From a virus, in IMG/VR virus record IMGVR_UViG_3300042879_001768, positions 1 through 26,918 of that record: a stretch of DNA of 26,918 nt. The stretch is one strand, 5' to 3'. Position 1 is the first letter of the stretch; every line of letters begins with the position of its first letter. Of this stretch, positions 19,389 through 26,918 are shown piece by piece. The translations under genes were made by a program, and so were the position numbers. The notes under the pieces are model-generated. The model worked only from the letters and a program-made list of their open reading frames with translations, was not told the DNA's origin and did no database searches.

Positions 19389-20078
19389 TTATTGTACTAA
19401 AATTATAATTTTCTCACCTGCAAAGAAAGGAACACCTGAATCAACGGTCAGCGTACCACTACCAACAGTCCACACTACACCCGTACCTGGTGAACCACTA
19501 TAAGCAATAGTTTCAAAGGATGTACCACCCCTACTGCCATAAATCATTGTTTTACCTGCCCCACCTGGTATAGCAATCGAAGTTTCACCACCACCGGCAG
19601 TATATTGCAGCACCTGTGTAGTTGTACCCTGTATAACTATCCCCGTTGGCGTTACGGTGGTTCCTGCTAACGAATAAACCCCTGTACCCTGATAAGATAC
19701 CTGGTAAGTGGCAATGTCCTTATTTGCACCCGTAATGGTGAAGGATTGCAACCATGCCAACCCTGATACTATCACCAAACCACCTGCCGTGCCATTATCA
19801 ATAACGAACTTCAGCGATACCAACTCCCGATTCAGTTGGCTATTCAGCATAAACAAATACGAGTAATCATCTAACACAACAAGTCCATCCGCTTGTATTG
19901 ACCATGATGCGACATCGGGCCGGGATTCTCTGAACCAGGCACTACTAATATTGGTAGTTTCCATCGCATCCACCTCCACCGAAAAAGTGCAAGTCCTTGC
20001 ACACGCAATTAACGTATCGGTCATTGCGATTGAATTGTACCTGTATAGGTTAAGTTTCTGTCCGGTTACTGGTGTCAT
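19389..20078 (-). CDS. Tail-tube-related / Ig-like tail protein
   Basis: The 229-aa protein has an N-terminal part (ACARTCTFSVEVDAMETTNI then SSAWFRESRPDVASWSIQADG, WLQSFTITGANKDIATYQVSYQGTGV) resembling the TP901-1-type tail-tube domain. A beta-sandwich C-terminal domain (IAIPGGAGKTMIYGSRGG, VGSGTLTVDSGVPFFAGEK) follows. It may be an accessory tail or distal-tail subunit. It is coupled to the tail-tip gene by TAATG and precedes the fibre by two bases. A second tube-like protein, besides the major one at 24596-25036, would be an unusual arrangement. Confidence 0.5.
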   Translation of the reverse strand: MTPVTGQKLNLYRYNSIAMTDTLIACARTCTFSVEVDAMETTNISSAWFRESRPDVASWSIQADGLVVLDDYSYLFMLNSQLNRELVSLKFVIDNGTAGGLVIVSGLAWLQSFTITGANKDIATYQVSYQGTGVYSLAGTTVTPTGIVIQGTTTQVLQYTAGGGETSIAIPGGAGKTMIYGSRGGTSFETIAYSGSPGTGVVWTVGSGTLTVDSGVPFFAGEKIIILVQ

Positions 20079-22306
20079 TAGTTGTTCTTTGTGTTTATTA
20101 CAACGGGAGTAAAAGAAAGTACCGCATTTGCTATCTGTAACCCTGTACCGTTAATTGTGTTATTTACATAGTCAATAGTACAGGCACCCAACACAAACCT
20201 TGCTCCGCTAATACTTATCTTTCCCGATGGATCACTTACTGCAAAGTTATTGACTAAACCGATAATATAATTGCCTGACTGATTGAATAACCCATATTGA
20301 ACGAATTGTATGTTAACCTGTGGCTTACTTACGATATTATAAAGCTGCGATAACAAAAGATTGGCTAATGTAGTATAGGTAGTTGCACCTGAACCATATC
20401 TATAAAAGTTTATTAATGCATTGTTTGAAGTAGTAAGCAAAGATTGAGATTGAGTCCGGGAGTTTAATGTTCCATCAAAATAACAATTACCCAACTTTAC
20501 CTCTACTTGTTTTTTATATGGATTAGAATTAATAATATTTGTTACACTACGATTTGAATATAAAGATTCCAAGTTCAAAATACAATTAGCAATAAATGCA
20601 TCATTAAAGGCACCCGAAACGGCTTGACCTACATTAAAGCGAATAGTTAAATTTCCAGCAGCAGGAGCCGGACTTGACAATATAGTAACCCGTTGTAAAT
20701 TATTTACATCCCCCGTAGTTTCATATCTATAAACTCCGGCAGATGTACCTGGATTGTATAACCATTCAGGTTCTTCACCTGCTGCTTTTGCGTACTTGTA
20801 AAAGTTACCGCCACCTACATCTATCTTTATTTCAATATTGAGATAAGTTTGCCCTGCTCCACCCAATGGCACTAAATCAAAAGACAAATCTACCTTATCT
20901 CTTTCATCTATAAGTACAGCAGTTGATTCAATGTTTGTATTTGTACTGCCCGATGCAAGGTCAATACCTGTAACTCCAAACCTTGTATTTTGTTCTACCT
21001 TTCCACTTGTACCAATATTGGTAGTCCAATTATCAGGAGTTCCCAAAACAGGAGGTGAACCATAAACGGTCAACTTACTAAAATCACCATTGATAAGTGT
21101 ATTAAAGCAATAACTCAATTCACCCGTAACCTCCACCTGTGGGAATCCCTTTGTCAGTATCTTAACCTGACTATTTTCAACAAAGTAAAAAGGAGTAGAC
21201 ACATCATTGATATACGGCTGAATTGTATAATTGATTGACTTTGTGAATGTATTATCAGGGTCTGTATCTTGATTGGTTTGAAATACCCTTAAAGTATCGG
21301 ATGCCCTTTCATTTACGGATGTTATCCACCATTCGCCACCCGATTGATAAATCTGCGCCCCAAAAGAAGTACAAATAATTTCCAATATCTCATAGCAGTT
21401 AGCATAGGAACTAACCCCCGATTGCCAGTTGCATTGAGTAACATACATCTGCCGGAGAGCATTATTGGCTTCAGTCAACTGCGAAGTATAGTAATTGACT
21501 GCAAAATTAACTTTATATCCCCCTGGATAAAGAAGGTAAGTTAGGCAGTTGTTTATGGTTTTAACAATACTTTCAGTACTTGTAAGCAGCGGAACACCGG
21601 GTAAGTAGTTAACGGATTTTAACAAAGCAATGGCATCAACACAAAGAATATCTATAATAGTTCTACCTGTGGTAAATGGTAGCGTAATATTATCCATTAA
21701 TATAAACCCCTGCCATATAAAATAAGCCGTTCCTTGCGCATAAAACCGCACATGATACTTTCTGTCATCTGTAGAAAGAAAGTCCGGCCACGGGCCTGTA
21801 AATTCCGTAAAATCGGCTCTTATTGTAAATGTGGTCGGAAGCACCGGCTGAAATGGGTCATCACCGGAAGCAAGGCAATCTAAAATGAAAGGATTGGTGG
21901 ATGCGCCTATCGGGTAAACTGTTCCCCCTGTGTACCCCTTTTCCCAAATTTCAGCCGTAAAAGTTAACCCCGACTTGCCAATGGCTTGTAAAGTATATTT
22001 TTTCCCGTATGCAGGTGGTACTACTGCTGGTGGTATTTCAACAGGATCGCTTCCGGTACAAGTATCACCTTCGGTTGCGGTACTGAAATTAGGTGGAGGG
22101 GTCGGGATGCCGCCTATAAGAATGTGTGCCGTATAATCCCGGTCAACATCCATACAATACCCTGTATCAAAGTTTAACCTTGCAGTATTGTAACCAACTT
22201 CCACATCATCGCCACCGCAATCAACAAATGTGTAATATACAAAGCCATCATCGGAAGCATCCAAATCGGCCTGTATTACATCAATAACTAATCTTTTACA
22301 AGGCAT
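20078..22306 (-). CDS. Tail tip / baseplate hub-like protein
   Basis: This large protein (742 aa) follows the tape measure directly, the classic position of the tail-tip/hub protein. The N-terminal part has Cys-rich and beta-strand segments (DGFVYYTFVDCGGDDVEV, TFTAEIWEKGYTGGTVY), the middle holds a DUF-like domain with IRADFTEFTGPWPDFLST and FYAQGTAYFIWQGFILMDN, and the C-terminus is beta-rich with NQSGNYIIGLVNNFAVSD. No lysozyme or peptidase motif is evident. It would form the base of the tail that contacts the fibre proteins. Name by position rather than by a recognised family. Confidence 0.6.
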   Translation of the reverse strand: MPCKRLVIDVIQADLDASDDGFVYYTFVDCGGDDVEVGYNTARLNFDTGYCMDVDRDYTAHILIGGIPTPPPNFSTATEGDTCTGSDPVEIPPAVVPPAYGKKYTLQAIGKSGLTFTAEIWEKGYTGGTVYPIGASTNPFILDCLASGDDPFQPVLPTTFTIRADFTEFTGPWPDFLSTDDRKYHVRFYAQGTAYFIWQGFILMDNITLPFTTGRTIIDILCVDAIALLKSVNYLPGVPLLTSTESIVKTINNCLTYLLYPGGYKVNFAVNYYTSQLTEANNALRQMYVTQCNWQSGVSSYANCYEILEIICTSFGAQIYQSGGEWWITSVNERASDTLRVFQTNQDTDPDNTFTKSINYTIQPYINDVSTPFYFVENSQVKILTKGFPQVEVTGELSYCFNTLINGDFSKLTVYGSPPVLGTPDNWTTNIGTSGKVEQNTRFGVTGIDLASGSTNTNIESTAVLIDERDKVDLSFDLVPLGGAGQTYLNIEIKIDVGGGNFYKYAKAAGEEPEWLYNPGTSAGVYRYETTGDVNNLQRVTILSSPAPAAGNLTIRFNVGQAVSGAFNDAFIANCILNLESLYSNRSVTNIINSNPYKKQVEVKLGNCYFDGTLNSRTQSQSLLTTSNNALINFYRYGSGATTYTTLANLLLSQLYNIVSKPQVNIQFVQYGLFNQSGNYIIGLVNNFAVSDPSGKISISGARFVLGACTIDYVNNTINGTGLQIANAVLSFTPVVINTKNN

Positions 22307-22309
22307 AGG

Positions 22310-23917
22310 TTATGCGCTTAATGCTCTGAATGTATTCGTTCTACTTTGTGAAAGCCATATATCGTTACCTCTCACTACACCCTCCACCACTACTCTACTA
22401 TTTCCTCCACCCATCTGCGATGCGGATGCGATTATTGACCGCATTTGGTCGGGTCTTACAATGTGTTCTGTGCCGTGAAGCATTACCGGATAACCAGAAC
22501 GGGGGCCGGAAACGGTACCACCTTCGGAGAAGCCGAGTAGTTTGCCGAACCCTTTGAAGAATCCTGAACCTGCTTTAGCTGGCCCAAGTATAGATAATAT
22601 CCCCTGAAATATAGCTGCTTTTGCTGCTGCAAGTGCAATGTCAATAGCTAACCGCTTAAACATATCGCCCAACGCTTGACCGATATTCTGCCCGTTCATC
22701 ATAGCATTGGCAAGTCCAGTCAAGCTATTCATGGCAGTATTGGTAAGGTTATTAGCTAACTCCATGTTAGCAAGTTTCTGCTCTTCTAAATCATTATTTC
22801 GCTGAAGTATGTCATTATAAGCAGTATTTCCTTGTAGTGTTAGTTTAAGATTAGTTAGGTCTTTCCCCTTTTCTCTTTCCGGCATGATGGTACCTTGCCC
22901 CATCATTGCAAATTTCAAATTCTTGTATGCTTGTATCTGTCTTTCTAACTCTGCATTTTCTTCTTTTATTGATTCTAATACTGGTTTTTTTGTTTCTACT
23001 GACTTTGATTTCTCATCATTGTTTGTCTTTAGTTTAACAGTATTCTCATCAACAGTTTGAGAATACCTTGCCATCTCTTTATCAAGTTCAATAATCGCTT
23101 TCTTTTGATCTTGTGTTAAAGCTATTAATCTTGCGTCTAATGTTGCTTGTTGTTCTTTAACTGTGCGAATAGAAGCAGTAGCACCCATAGTTGCTCCACC
23201 TCTACCTGTTAAAACTGTTGGCCCTTGTATTTTTGCTCTTTCAGATGCTACTAATGCTTCTGCATCTGCTATTTGTTGTTCTAATAATAACTTTTCCTCT
23301 TGCTTTTTTGTTATTAAGTTAGATGCTGCTTGTGCTTTTGCTTTTTTTACTATTGCAGCAGATAAATTATCATATGCTTTAGCTGCCTTACCTGCTAATA
23401 TTTCTTCATCACTAAATCCTTTCAAATAATCACCATAAACATTCCTCAATTCTTTAACCGCATCAATTCTTACCCTCATTGGAAGGTTAGCATTAGTTGC
23501 AGTTCTAAATAATAAATCAAGTTGAGTTTTTTCAGCAGCTAATGATTTAACATATTCTTCATTAGCAGTAATTGCTTGTTTTAATTCTTTTCTATACCCA
23601 AAAAATCTGTTTGCCCAATTTTCAAATCCTTGCGCATTAATCTGAAATGCAGCAGTTACGGCTGAAATGGCTAAACCTAAACCACCAGCAGCAGGTAAAA
23701 TATTTGTGATGTTATTAGCAATCGCATTAAAACCATACGGCAAATCCTGTATAACCCTACTTACACCTGTAAAGTCCTTACCCATTTTTACAACCTTACC
23801 GCCCGTCTTACCTGCTGCTTTCTCAACCCCATCAAGAGATAGGATAGTTTCCTTCATCGCTGCAATGGCTTGCTTATTATCAGCCGTAAGGACTATTTTG
23901 AGTGATTCTTCTGCCAT
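22310..23917 (-). CDS. Tape measure protein
   Basis: The 535-aa protein lies immediately after the frameshifted tail chaperone. It starts MAEESLKIVLTADNKQAIAA, has a hydrophobic region (ILPAAGGLGLAISAVTAAF, about 70-88), long charged coiled-coil stretches with Lys/Glu/Gln (about 95-330) and a second hydrophobic stretch (LAIDIALAAAKAAIFQGILS) before a GG-rich SEGGTVSGPRSGYPVML end, all usual for tape measures. It sets tail length: by the family's rule of about 0.15 nm per residue the tail would be near 80 nm. Part of the coding region (about 22780-23640) is more A+T-rich than the rest. Confidence 0.85.
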   Translation of the reverse strand: MAEESLKIVLTADNKQAIAAMKETILSLDGVEKAAGKTGGKVVKMGKDFTGVSRVIQDLPYGFNAIANNITNILPAAGGLGLAISAVTAAFQINAQGFENWANRFFGYRKELKQAITANEEYVKSLAAEKTQLDLLFRTATNANLPMRVRIDAVKELRNVYGDYLKGFSDEEILAGKAAKAYDNLSAAIVKKAKAQAASNLITKKQEEKLLLEQQIADAEALVASERAKIQGPTVLTGRGGATMGATASIRTVKEQQATLDARLIALTQDQKKAIIELDKEMARYSQTVDENTVKLKTNNDEKSKSVETKKPVLESIKEENAELERQIQAYKNLKFAMMGQGTIMPEREKGKDLTNLKLTLQGNTAYNDILQRNNDLEEQKLANMELANNLTNTAMNSLTGLANAMMNGQNIGQALGDMFKRLAIDIALAAAKAAIFQGILSILGPAKAGSGFFKGFGKLLGFSEGGTVSGPRSGYPVMLHGTEHIVRPDQMRSIIASASQMGGGNSRVVVEGVVRGNDIWLSQSRTNTFRALSA

Positions 23918-23921
23918 TGCT

Positions 23922-24592
23922 TTATTTTAATGCTTCGTGTAATTTCTTCATATTTTCGATGAACTGCTCCTGTGTCAATCTCTCCCCTCTATCCGGCTGC
24001 TCATCTGTTGACAAAGGTAAGAAATCTGTTATGCTTTTTCGCCCCTTCGTATCGGTGTTCGTGCAGTACATCACATACGCTATCAATCTTGCCCTCTGCC
24101 ATTCAGCCAACTGCTTCGCTTCATACGCTTTCCTATAAAGCAAAAAATCTCGCCACCGAACCTGCCAAAACTGCTCAATAGTTAGGCCGGCTTCAATGGC
24201 GAGAATTATAACCTCATCCCAGGTCTTATCCCGGTGGTTTAACTTTTTTTTTCTTCCTCCGGTACGTTTTTATCAGCAGGTACATCCGGCACCATTGCCT
24301 TCATAGTGTACTGGATGAACTCTAACACCTGCGACCCCGTGAACTGCAATCCACCTCCCTCATCAATCAACTGCGATGCTTCCCTTTCGCTTATCACCTT
24401 GCCGGCTCCCTCACTTGCCGCCTGAATCATTGTGATTACATGCTTGAAAGTCAGCGTCTGCCCATCGTACATCTCCAACATCTTACCTATTGGCAAGTTG
24501 CCATTCATTTCGCAGAATCGGTGCATCGCCCAGTTATTCCAAAGTAAACTAACTGCGCCCGTTGAAGTTTTTAACTCAAATGCTACGGGCAT
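23922..24592 (-). CDS. Tail assembly chaperone, long frameshift product (gpGT-like)
   Basis: Joining the two frames at the slippery run gives a 223-aa protein: 116 residues of the short form, a -1 shift at A AAA AAA (24251-24245), and then KLNHRDKTWDEVIILAIEAG leading into FWQVRWRDFLLYRKAYEAKQ and a helical Lys/Glu-rich end to TAA 23922. The frame between 24245 and 24143 has no stop codon. This is the gpG/gpGT arrangement of lambda-like and other siphoviruses, in which the long form recruits the tape measure and the tail tube. The tape measure gene follows at once. Confidence 0.85.
24239..24592 (-). CDS. Tail assembly chaperone, short form (gpG-like)
   Basis: The 117-aa protein has a beta-strand start (MPVAFELKTSTGAVSLLWNN), then a helical body (MHRFCEMNGNLPIGKMLEMY, LQFTGSQVLEFIQYTMKAMV) and a C-terminal PEEEKKS. 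It ends at TAA 24241-24239 directly after the slippery run. Size and order (tail tube, this gene, frameshift extension, tape measure) define it as a gpG-type chaperone that keeps the tape measure soluble before tube polymerisation. Confidence 0.8.
   Translation of the reverse strand: MPVAFELKTSTGAVSLLWNNWAMHRFCEMNGNLPIGKMLEMYDGQTLTFKHVITMIQAASEGAGKVISEREASQLIDEGGGLQFTGSQVLEFIQYTMKAMVPDVPADKNVPEEEKKS
24245..24251 (-). promoter_or_regulatory. Programmed -1 ribosomal frameshift slippery heptamer A AAA AAA
   Basis: Nine A in a row (24252-24244) are read as GAA AAA AAA AGT TAA in the zero frame. The heptamer lets both AAA codons re-pair after a -1 shift, and the -1 frame opens into the 107-codon extension. 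The zero-frame stop comes right after one more codon. Confidence 0.85.
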
Positions 24593-24595
24593 AAA

Positions 24596-25036
24596 TTAGT
24601 ATGTCTTTGTTTGGGTAAGTGGAGCATTCTGTACCTGGAACTCCGCATCGAATTTCAGCAAGTCCTTATCTGTGGCATCCAATGAAAGCGAAGTAACAAA
24701 GATATTACCGCTATACACGATGTCGCCACTAACAGTAACTGCAGGGCCGAAACGGGCAGGGATTGAATCACGGTTAACAAGCATTTGATACAAACGGTCA
24801 TAGCTTTCACGGCTACCGCTACCTGTTTGGTCAATGGCATTACCACTGCAACTGATTGTCTGACTTACAGAATTACCGGGCAGTTGCTCATCGCCACATT
24901 TACTATCGGCATCAATGGCATCACGGGTGATCTCCATTGAATTGGATGTAAGGCAAGCAACAACAAGGAAAGTACCATTCCTGTCGAAGTCCAGTTGAAG
25001 GATTATGTCCCTCGCATTTACAAAAGTGTAACTCAT
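24596..25036 (-). CDS. Major tail tube protein
   Basis: The 146-aa product has the strand pattern of a TP901-1-type tail tube: DIILQLDFDRNGTFLVVACL (about 10-29), MEITRDAIDADSKCGDEQLPG, SYDRLYQMLVNRDSIPARFG, and VTVSGDIVYSGNIFVTSLSLDATDKDLLKFDAEFQVQ. It lies between the tail terminator and the chaperone gene, the usual place. Polymerised rings form the tail shaft around the tape measure. Length is at the short end of the family (about 150-200 aa). Confidence 0.8.
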   Translation of the reverse strand: MSYTFVNARDIILQLDFDRNGTFLVVACLTSNSMEITRDAIDADSKCGDEQLPGNSVSQTISCSGNAIDQTGSGSRESYDRLYQMLVNRDSIPARFGPAVTVSGDIVYSGNIFVTSLSLDATDKDLLKFDAEFQVQNAPLTQTKTY

Positions 25037-25038
25037 AT

Positions 25039-25455
25039 TTATTGTGTTTGTGAAATTATAAATTCATACCGCAAAATTACGCGAAAAGTGTTATCAAATG
25101 GATCCAAGTCCTCCAGGTTAGTTACCGATGCCAAAACCACATTCTTACAATCCCATCCCACAGGTAACACAACCACCGTATCACTATTCACCGCACCCAT
25201 TACCGCTTCCGCTATTTGCTCTGCTCTCTTGAACCCAAAGTTACTACTTTTAGTTGTTATATCTATGTTTACGGAAACCATGTTAATATAACCTTCTTTC
25301 CCTTGTTCCTGCCCGGATGTTCTACCAGTGATAGTAATGTATTCAGCCGGCTCATTGGCAGGCACCATAGCATCGTACACATCAACATAGGTATAGGCGG
25401 CAAGTTGGGTAACTAACCATTTCTTTATCTCTATGGCAGGGTTTTTCATTATCAT
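25039..25455 (-). CDS. Tail terminator / tail completion protein (DUF3168-like)
   Basis: The 138-aa product matches the tail-terminator pattern: NPAIEIKKWLVTQLAAYTYV, a Pro-Glu-Tyr strand (EPAEYITITGRTS), NMVSVNIDITTKSSN, FGFKRAEQIAEAVMGAV and a closing strand FRVILRYEFII. The family caps the tail tube and joins it to the head. Starts at 25455 (ATG), or two codons later at 25449; its ATG overlaps the upstream stop. Confidence 0.75.
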   Translation of the reverse strand: MIMKNPAIEIKKWLVTQLAAYTYVDVYDAMVPANEPAEYITITGRTSGQEQGKEGYINMVSVNIDITTKSSNFGFKRAEQIAEAVMGAVNSDTVVVLPVGWDCKNVVLASVTNLEDLDPFDNTFRVILRYEFIISQTQ

Positions 25456-26015
25456 TTGAAGTACCGTTTAAGACGTTTGATAAGTTTTGGTTTTTCCTGC
25501 TCGTATGCCGGGATGAAGAATGGTTGAGGTGCAATTCCGTTTTTTATAATACGGTAAGCAATGAATTGTGCCACATACAATAAATCGGCCTTCTTTGTGC
25601 TTTTCCTACCTGTATAAGAGTTTGTGATTTGTGCTAACTTCTTTTTTTGCACCCATCTTAATATCGCTTGTAGAAAATCATAATAATCGCCTTTGCCTTT
25701 GCCTCTAAATTGTGCTGCGTATGATTCCCACCCGGAAGGAATATTAACCTTTCTTTTTGTGCCAAACTCTACATAGGGCGCATATCTAACGGTGCTGAAT
25801 ACTGACTTAAATAAGTCATTGCTAATATCTACGTTGATGCTTTGCCTTAACTTTCCATCAAATCCCGGTGCCATTCTTTTGGCTGCCTTTTGTATGTTCA
25901 ATGCAGATGTTTTCAACTCCTTCGACAATACCTCTACTGACCGCTTATCCATTTGTTCAATGGCTTTCTGTATCTGCTTCACCCCCGATATGTCAAGTGC
26001 AAACCCCTGCGCCAT
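25452..26015 (-). CDS. HK97 gp10-like head-tail / tail component
   Basis: The 187-aa protein has the HK97-gp10 core: a helical N-terminus, ALNIQKAAKRMAPGFDGKLR (about 38-57), QSINVDISNDLF, VRYAPYVEFGTKRKVNIPSG (about 76-95) and QPFFIPAYEQEK near the end. A 50-residue insert (about 100-155) separates the EFGT and PFF motifs. The family acts at the neck between head-tail connector and tail terminator. It is flanked by a TAATG junction with the stopper gene and a four-base overlap with the terminator gene. Confidence 0.85.
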   Translation of the reverse strand: MAQGFALDISGVKQIQKAIEQMDKRSVEVLSKELKTSALNIQKAAKRMAPGFDGKLRQSINVDISNDLFKSVFSTVRYAPYVEFGTKRKVNIPSGWESYAAQFRGKGKGDYYDFLQAILRWVQKKKLAQITNSYTGRKSTKKADLLYVAQFIAYRIIKNGIAPQPFFIPAYEQEKPKLIKRLKRYFK

Positions 26016-26356
26016 TACTTAAAGATTTGTATTTCCAAATATTCATCCTTATTCTCAACATTCGTAATAGAATGGATGCTATACTGCTCACCACCTATCT
26101 CTAATCTATAGGTTTGATCAATGGTGAGGGGGTAGCGCACATAGACAGTAGCGGATGCCGTGTAACTTACCTGCGCTGCAATCAAAGAACGGCTATCGCC
26201 AAGCGGAATAAACATACCCCAAATGGTACCTACATTCGCATAGGTAACCGTATAACCCCCCTCACCATCGCTCACCTGTGTAGGTGCAAGTACACCAATC
26301 GGCTCATGCAGTAGTTCTGCTGACAGATAATTCGGTCTTGTACCCTTTAACCTCAT
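26015..26356 (-). CDS. Head-tail stopper-like (phage head-tail joining) protein
   Basis: From ATG 26356, in ATGA overlap with the connector gene, a 113-aa product reads MRLKGTRPNYLSAELLHEPI and GGYTVTYANVGTIWGMFIPL, then SRSLIAAQVSYTASATVYVR, YRLEIGGEQYSIHSITNVEN and KDEYLEIQIFK. This is the small beta-barrel pattern of gp16/HK97-gp9-type stoppers. The longer frame to 26398 is unlikely because it lacks such a junction. It seals the head after packaging and docks the tail. Confidence 0.75.
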   Translation of the reverse strand: MRLKGTRPNYLSAELLHEPIGVLAPTQVSDGEGGYTVTYANVGTIWGMFIPLGDSRSLIAAQVSYTASATVYVRYPLTIDQTYRLEIGGEQYSIHSITNVENKDEYLEIQIFK

Positions 26357-26883
26357 ATTATCGGACTTTGATGGGTGAACTGCTGACACGCTCTCCATGC
26401 TTTCTCACATATGCCCATACCTTCAGCACCTGCCCCCCTATTTTCGTACATATGATTCACCTGGTCAAGAATGGCAAATTTCAATGCAGCCGGAACATGG
26501 GTATAACCTACCGTATATTCGGCTCTCATGTTCTCTATCTGTGGAAAAGTAATACGGGGATAATTACCGCCTATGATTCGTTTGTCGGTCAAGATTGTAC
26601 CGGTATAGTCATCGTACAGGGTAATGTCGGATGTAATCGGGCCGTAAGGTAACTGATACGCACCGCCCTTATTACTGAACCATACCTTCACCTGCTTTGT
26701 TATTACGCTGATACCTGCAGCATCTTCGATTATCTTTCGGGCAGAACTAATCAGTTGCGAAACCTGTGCATCTTCGCTTGTATGGCTTACCCTAATGTAT
26801 AGTTTCGCTTCTGCAAGCGTTACCGGCTCCGCATAGCTTACTTCCGTTATTTGCGAATCTATCGTATAAGAGTAGTTACCCAT
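26353..26883 (-). CDS. Head-tail connector (gp6-like) protein
   Basis: The 176-aa product is a phage gp6-like connector: VTLAEAKLYIRVSHTSEDAQ (about 21-40), VSQLISSARKIIEDAAGISV, ITKQVKVWFSN, YQLPYGPITSDITLYDDYTG and a helical end AALKFAILDQVNHMYENRG. The domain attaches to the portal ring and starts the neck. It is the first complete gene on this side. The 35 bases right of it (26884-26918) hold no assignable gene; the upstream neighbour may be a head protein. Confidence 0.85.
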   Translation of the reverse strand: MGNYSYTIDSQITEVSYAEPVTLAEAKLYIRVSHTSEDAQVSQLISSARKIIEDAAGISVITKQVKVWFSNKGGAYQLPYGPITSDITLYDDYTGTILTDKRIIGGNYPRITFPQIENMRAEYTVGYTHVPAALKFAILDQVNHMYENRGAGAEGMGICEKAWRACQQFTHQSPII

Positions 26884-26918
26884 TGTTCAAAGTTTATTAA
26901 TTTGTCATGCGGCCTTAA

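Overview
The window is a piece of a tailed-phage (or prophage) genome of siphovirus type from a host in the Bacteroidota, possibly near Chitinophagaceae/Sphingobacteriia. The host call rests on promoters of the Bacteroidota type (TTTG, a 19-21 bp spacer, then TAnnTTTG, seen at 1983-2015, 9297-9327 and 9533-9565), no clear Shine-Dalgarno sequences before A-rich start regions, a typical signal peptide ending in TAQ on the tail fibre, and phage protein families common in that phylum. No large terminase, portal, capsid or integrase gene is in the window, so it is a fragment. No CRISPR array or rRNA is visible.

Layout. (1) 26883-11197, minus strand: a tightly packed morphogenesis and lysis block. 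In transcription order it holds the head-tail connector, stopper, HK97-gp10-like protein, tail terminator, tail tube, tail chaperone with a programmed -1 frameshift, tape measure, tail tip, tail fibre, holin candidates, a single-gene (u-)spanin, amidase endolysin, a run of surface/adhesion-like virion proteins, a metallophosphoesterase and a mini HEALH protein. Most junctions are ATGA or TAATG overlaps. (2) 9297-11196, plus strand: a small regulatory block. It holds a HTH-like regulator flanked by two copies of an operator-like sequence, several small unknown genes, a strong terminator, and a stand-alone DnaA domain IV-like protein. (3) 9260-2313, minus strand: recombination and replication. 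It holds a RecT-like annealing protein, SSB-like protein, HNH endonuclease, C5-cytosine methyltransferase, VRR-NUC nuclease, PAPS-reductase-like ATPase and a primase/helicase fusion, ending in an intrinsic terminator. (4) 2290-1962: a gene-free, very A+T-rich stretch with eight TTCTCA/TGAGAA boxes and a promoter. (5) 1961-1, minus strand: a small-terminase-like/DUF5681-like gene, two GT-A glycosyltransferases, DUF3310 and two small or partial genes.

The most unusual point is the methyltransferase locus (5704-7014). Its frame is interrupted by TAA CTA exactly between the Pro and the catalytic Cys of motif IV. A second 367-codon frame on the same strand (5781-6884) stays open through the whole C-terminal two thirds of the gene, encodes a repeat-bearing LPTPT protein that resembles a recurring phage protein type, and is not disrupted by the six-base insertion. 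This may be true dual coding or a conserved shadow frame. Other items worth a second look are the box cluster beside the primase gene (candidate origin or operator array), the duplicated operator around the HTH gene, a tRNA-like element with a non-canonical core, and a possible small RNA upstream of the plus-strand terminator.
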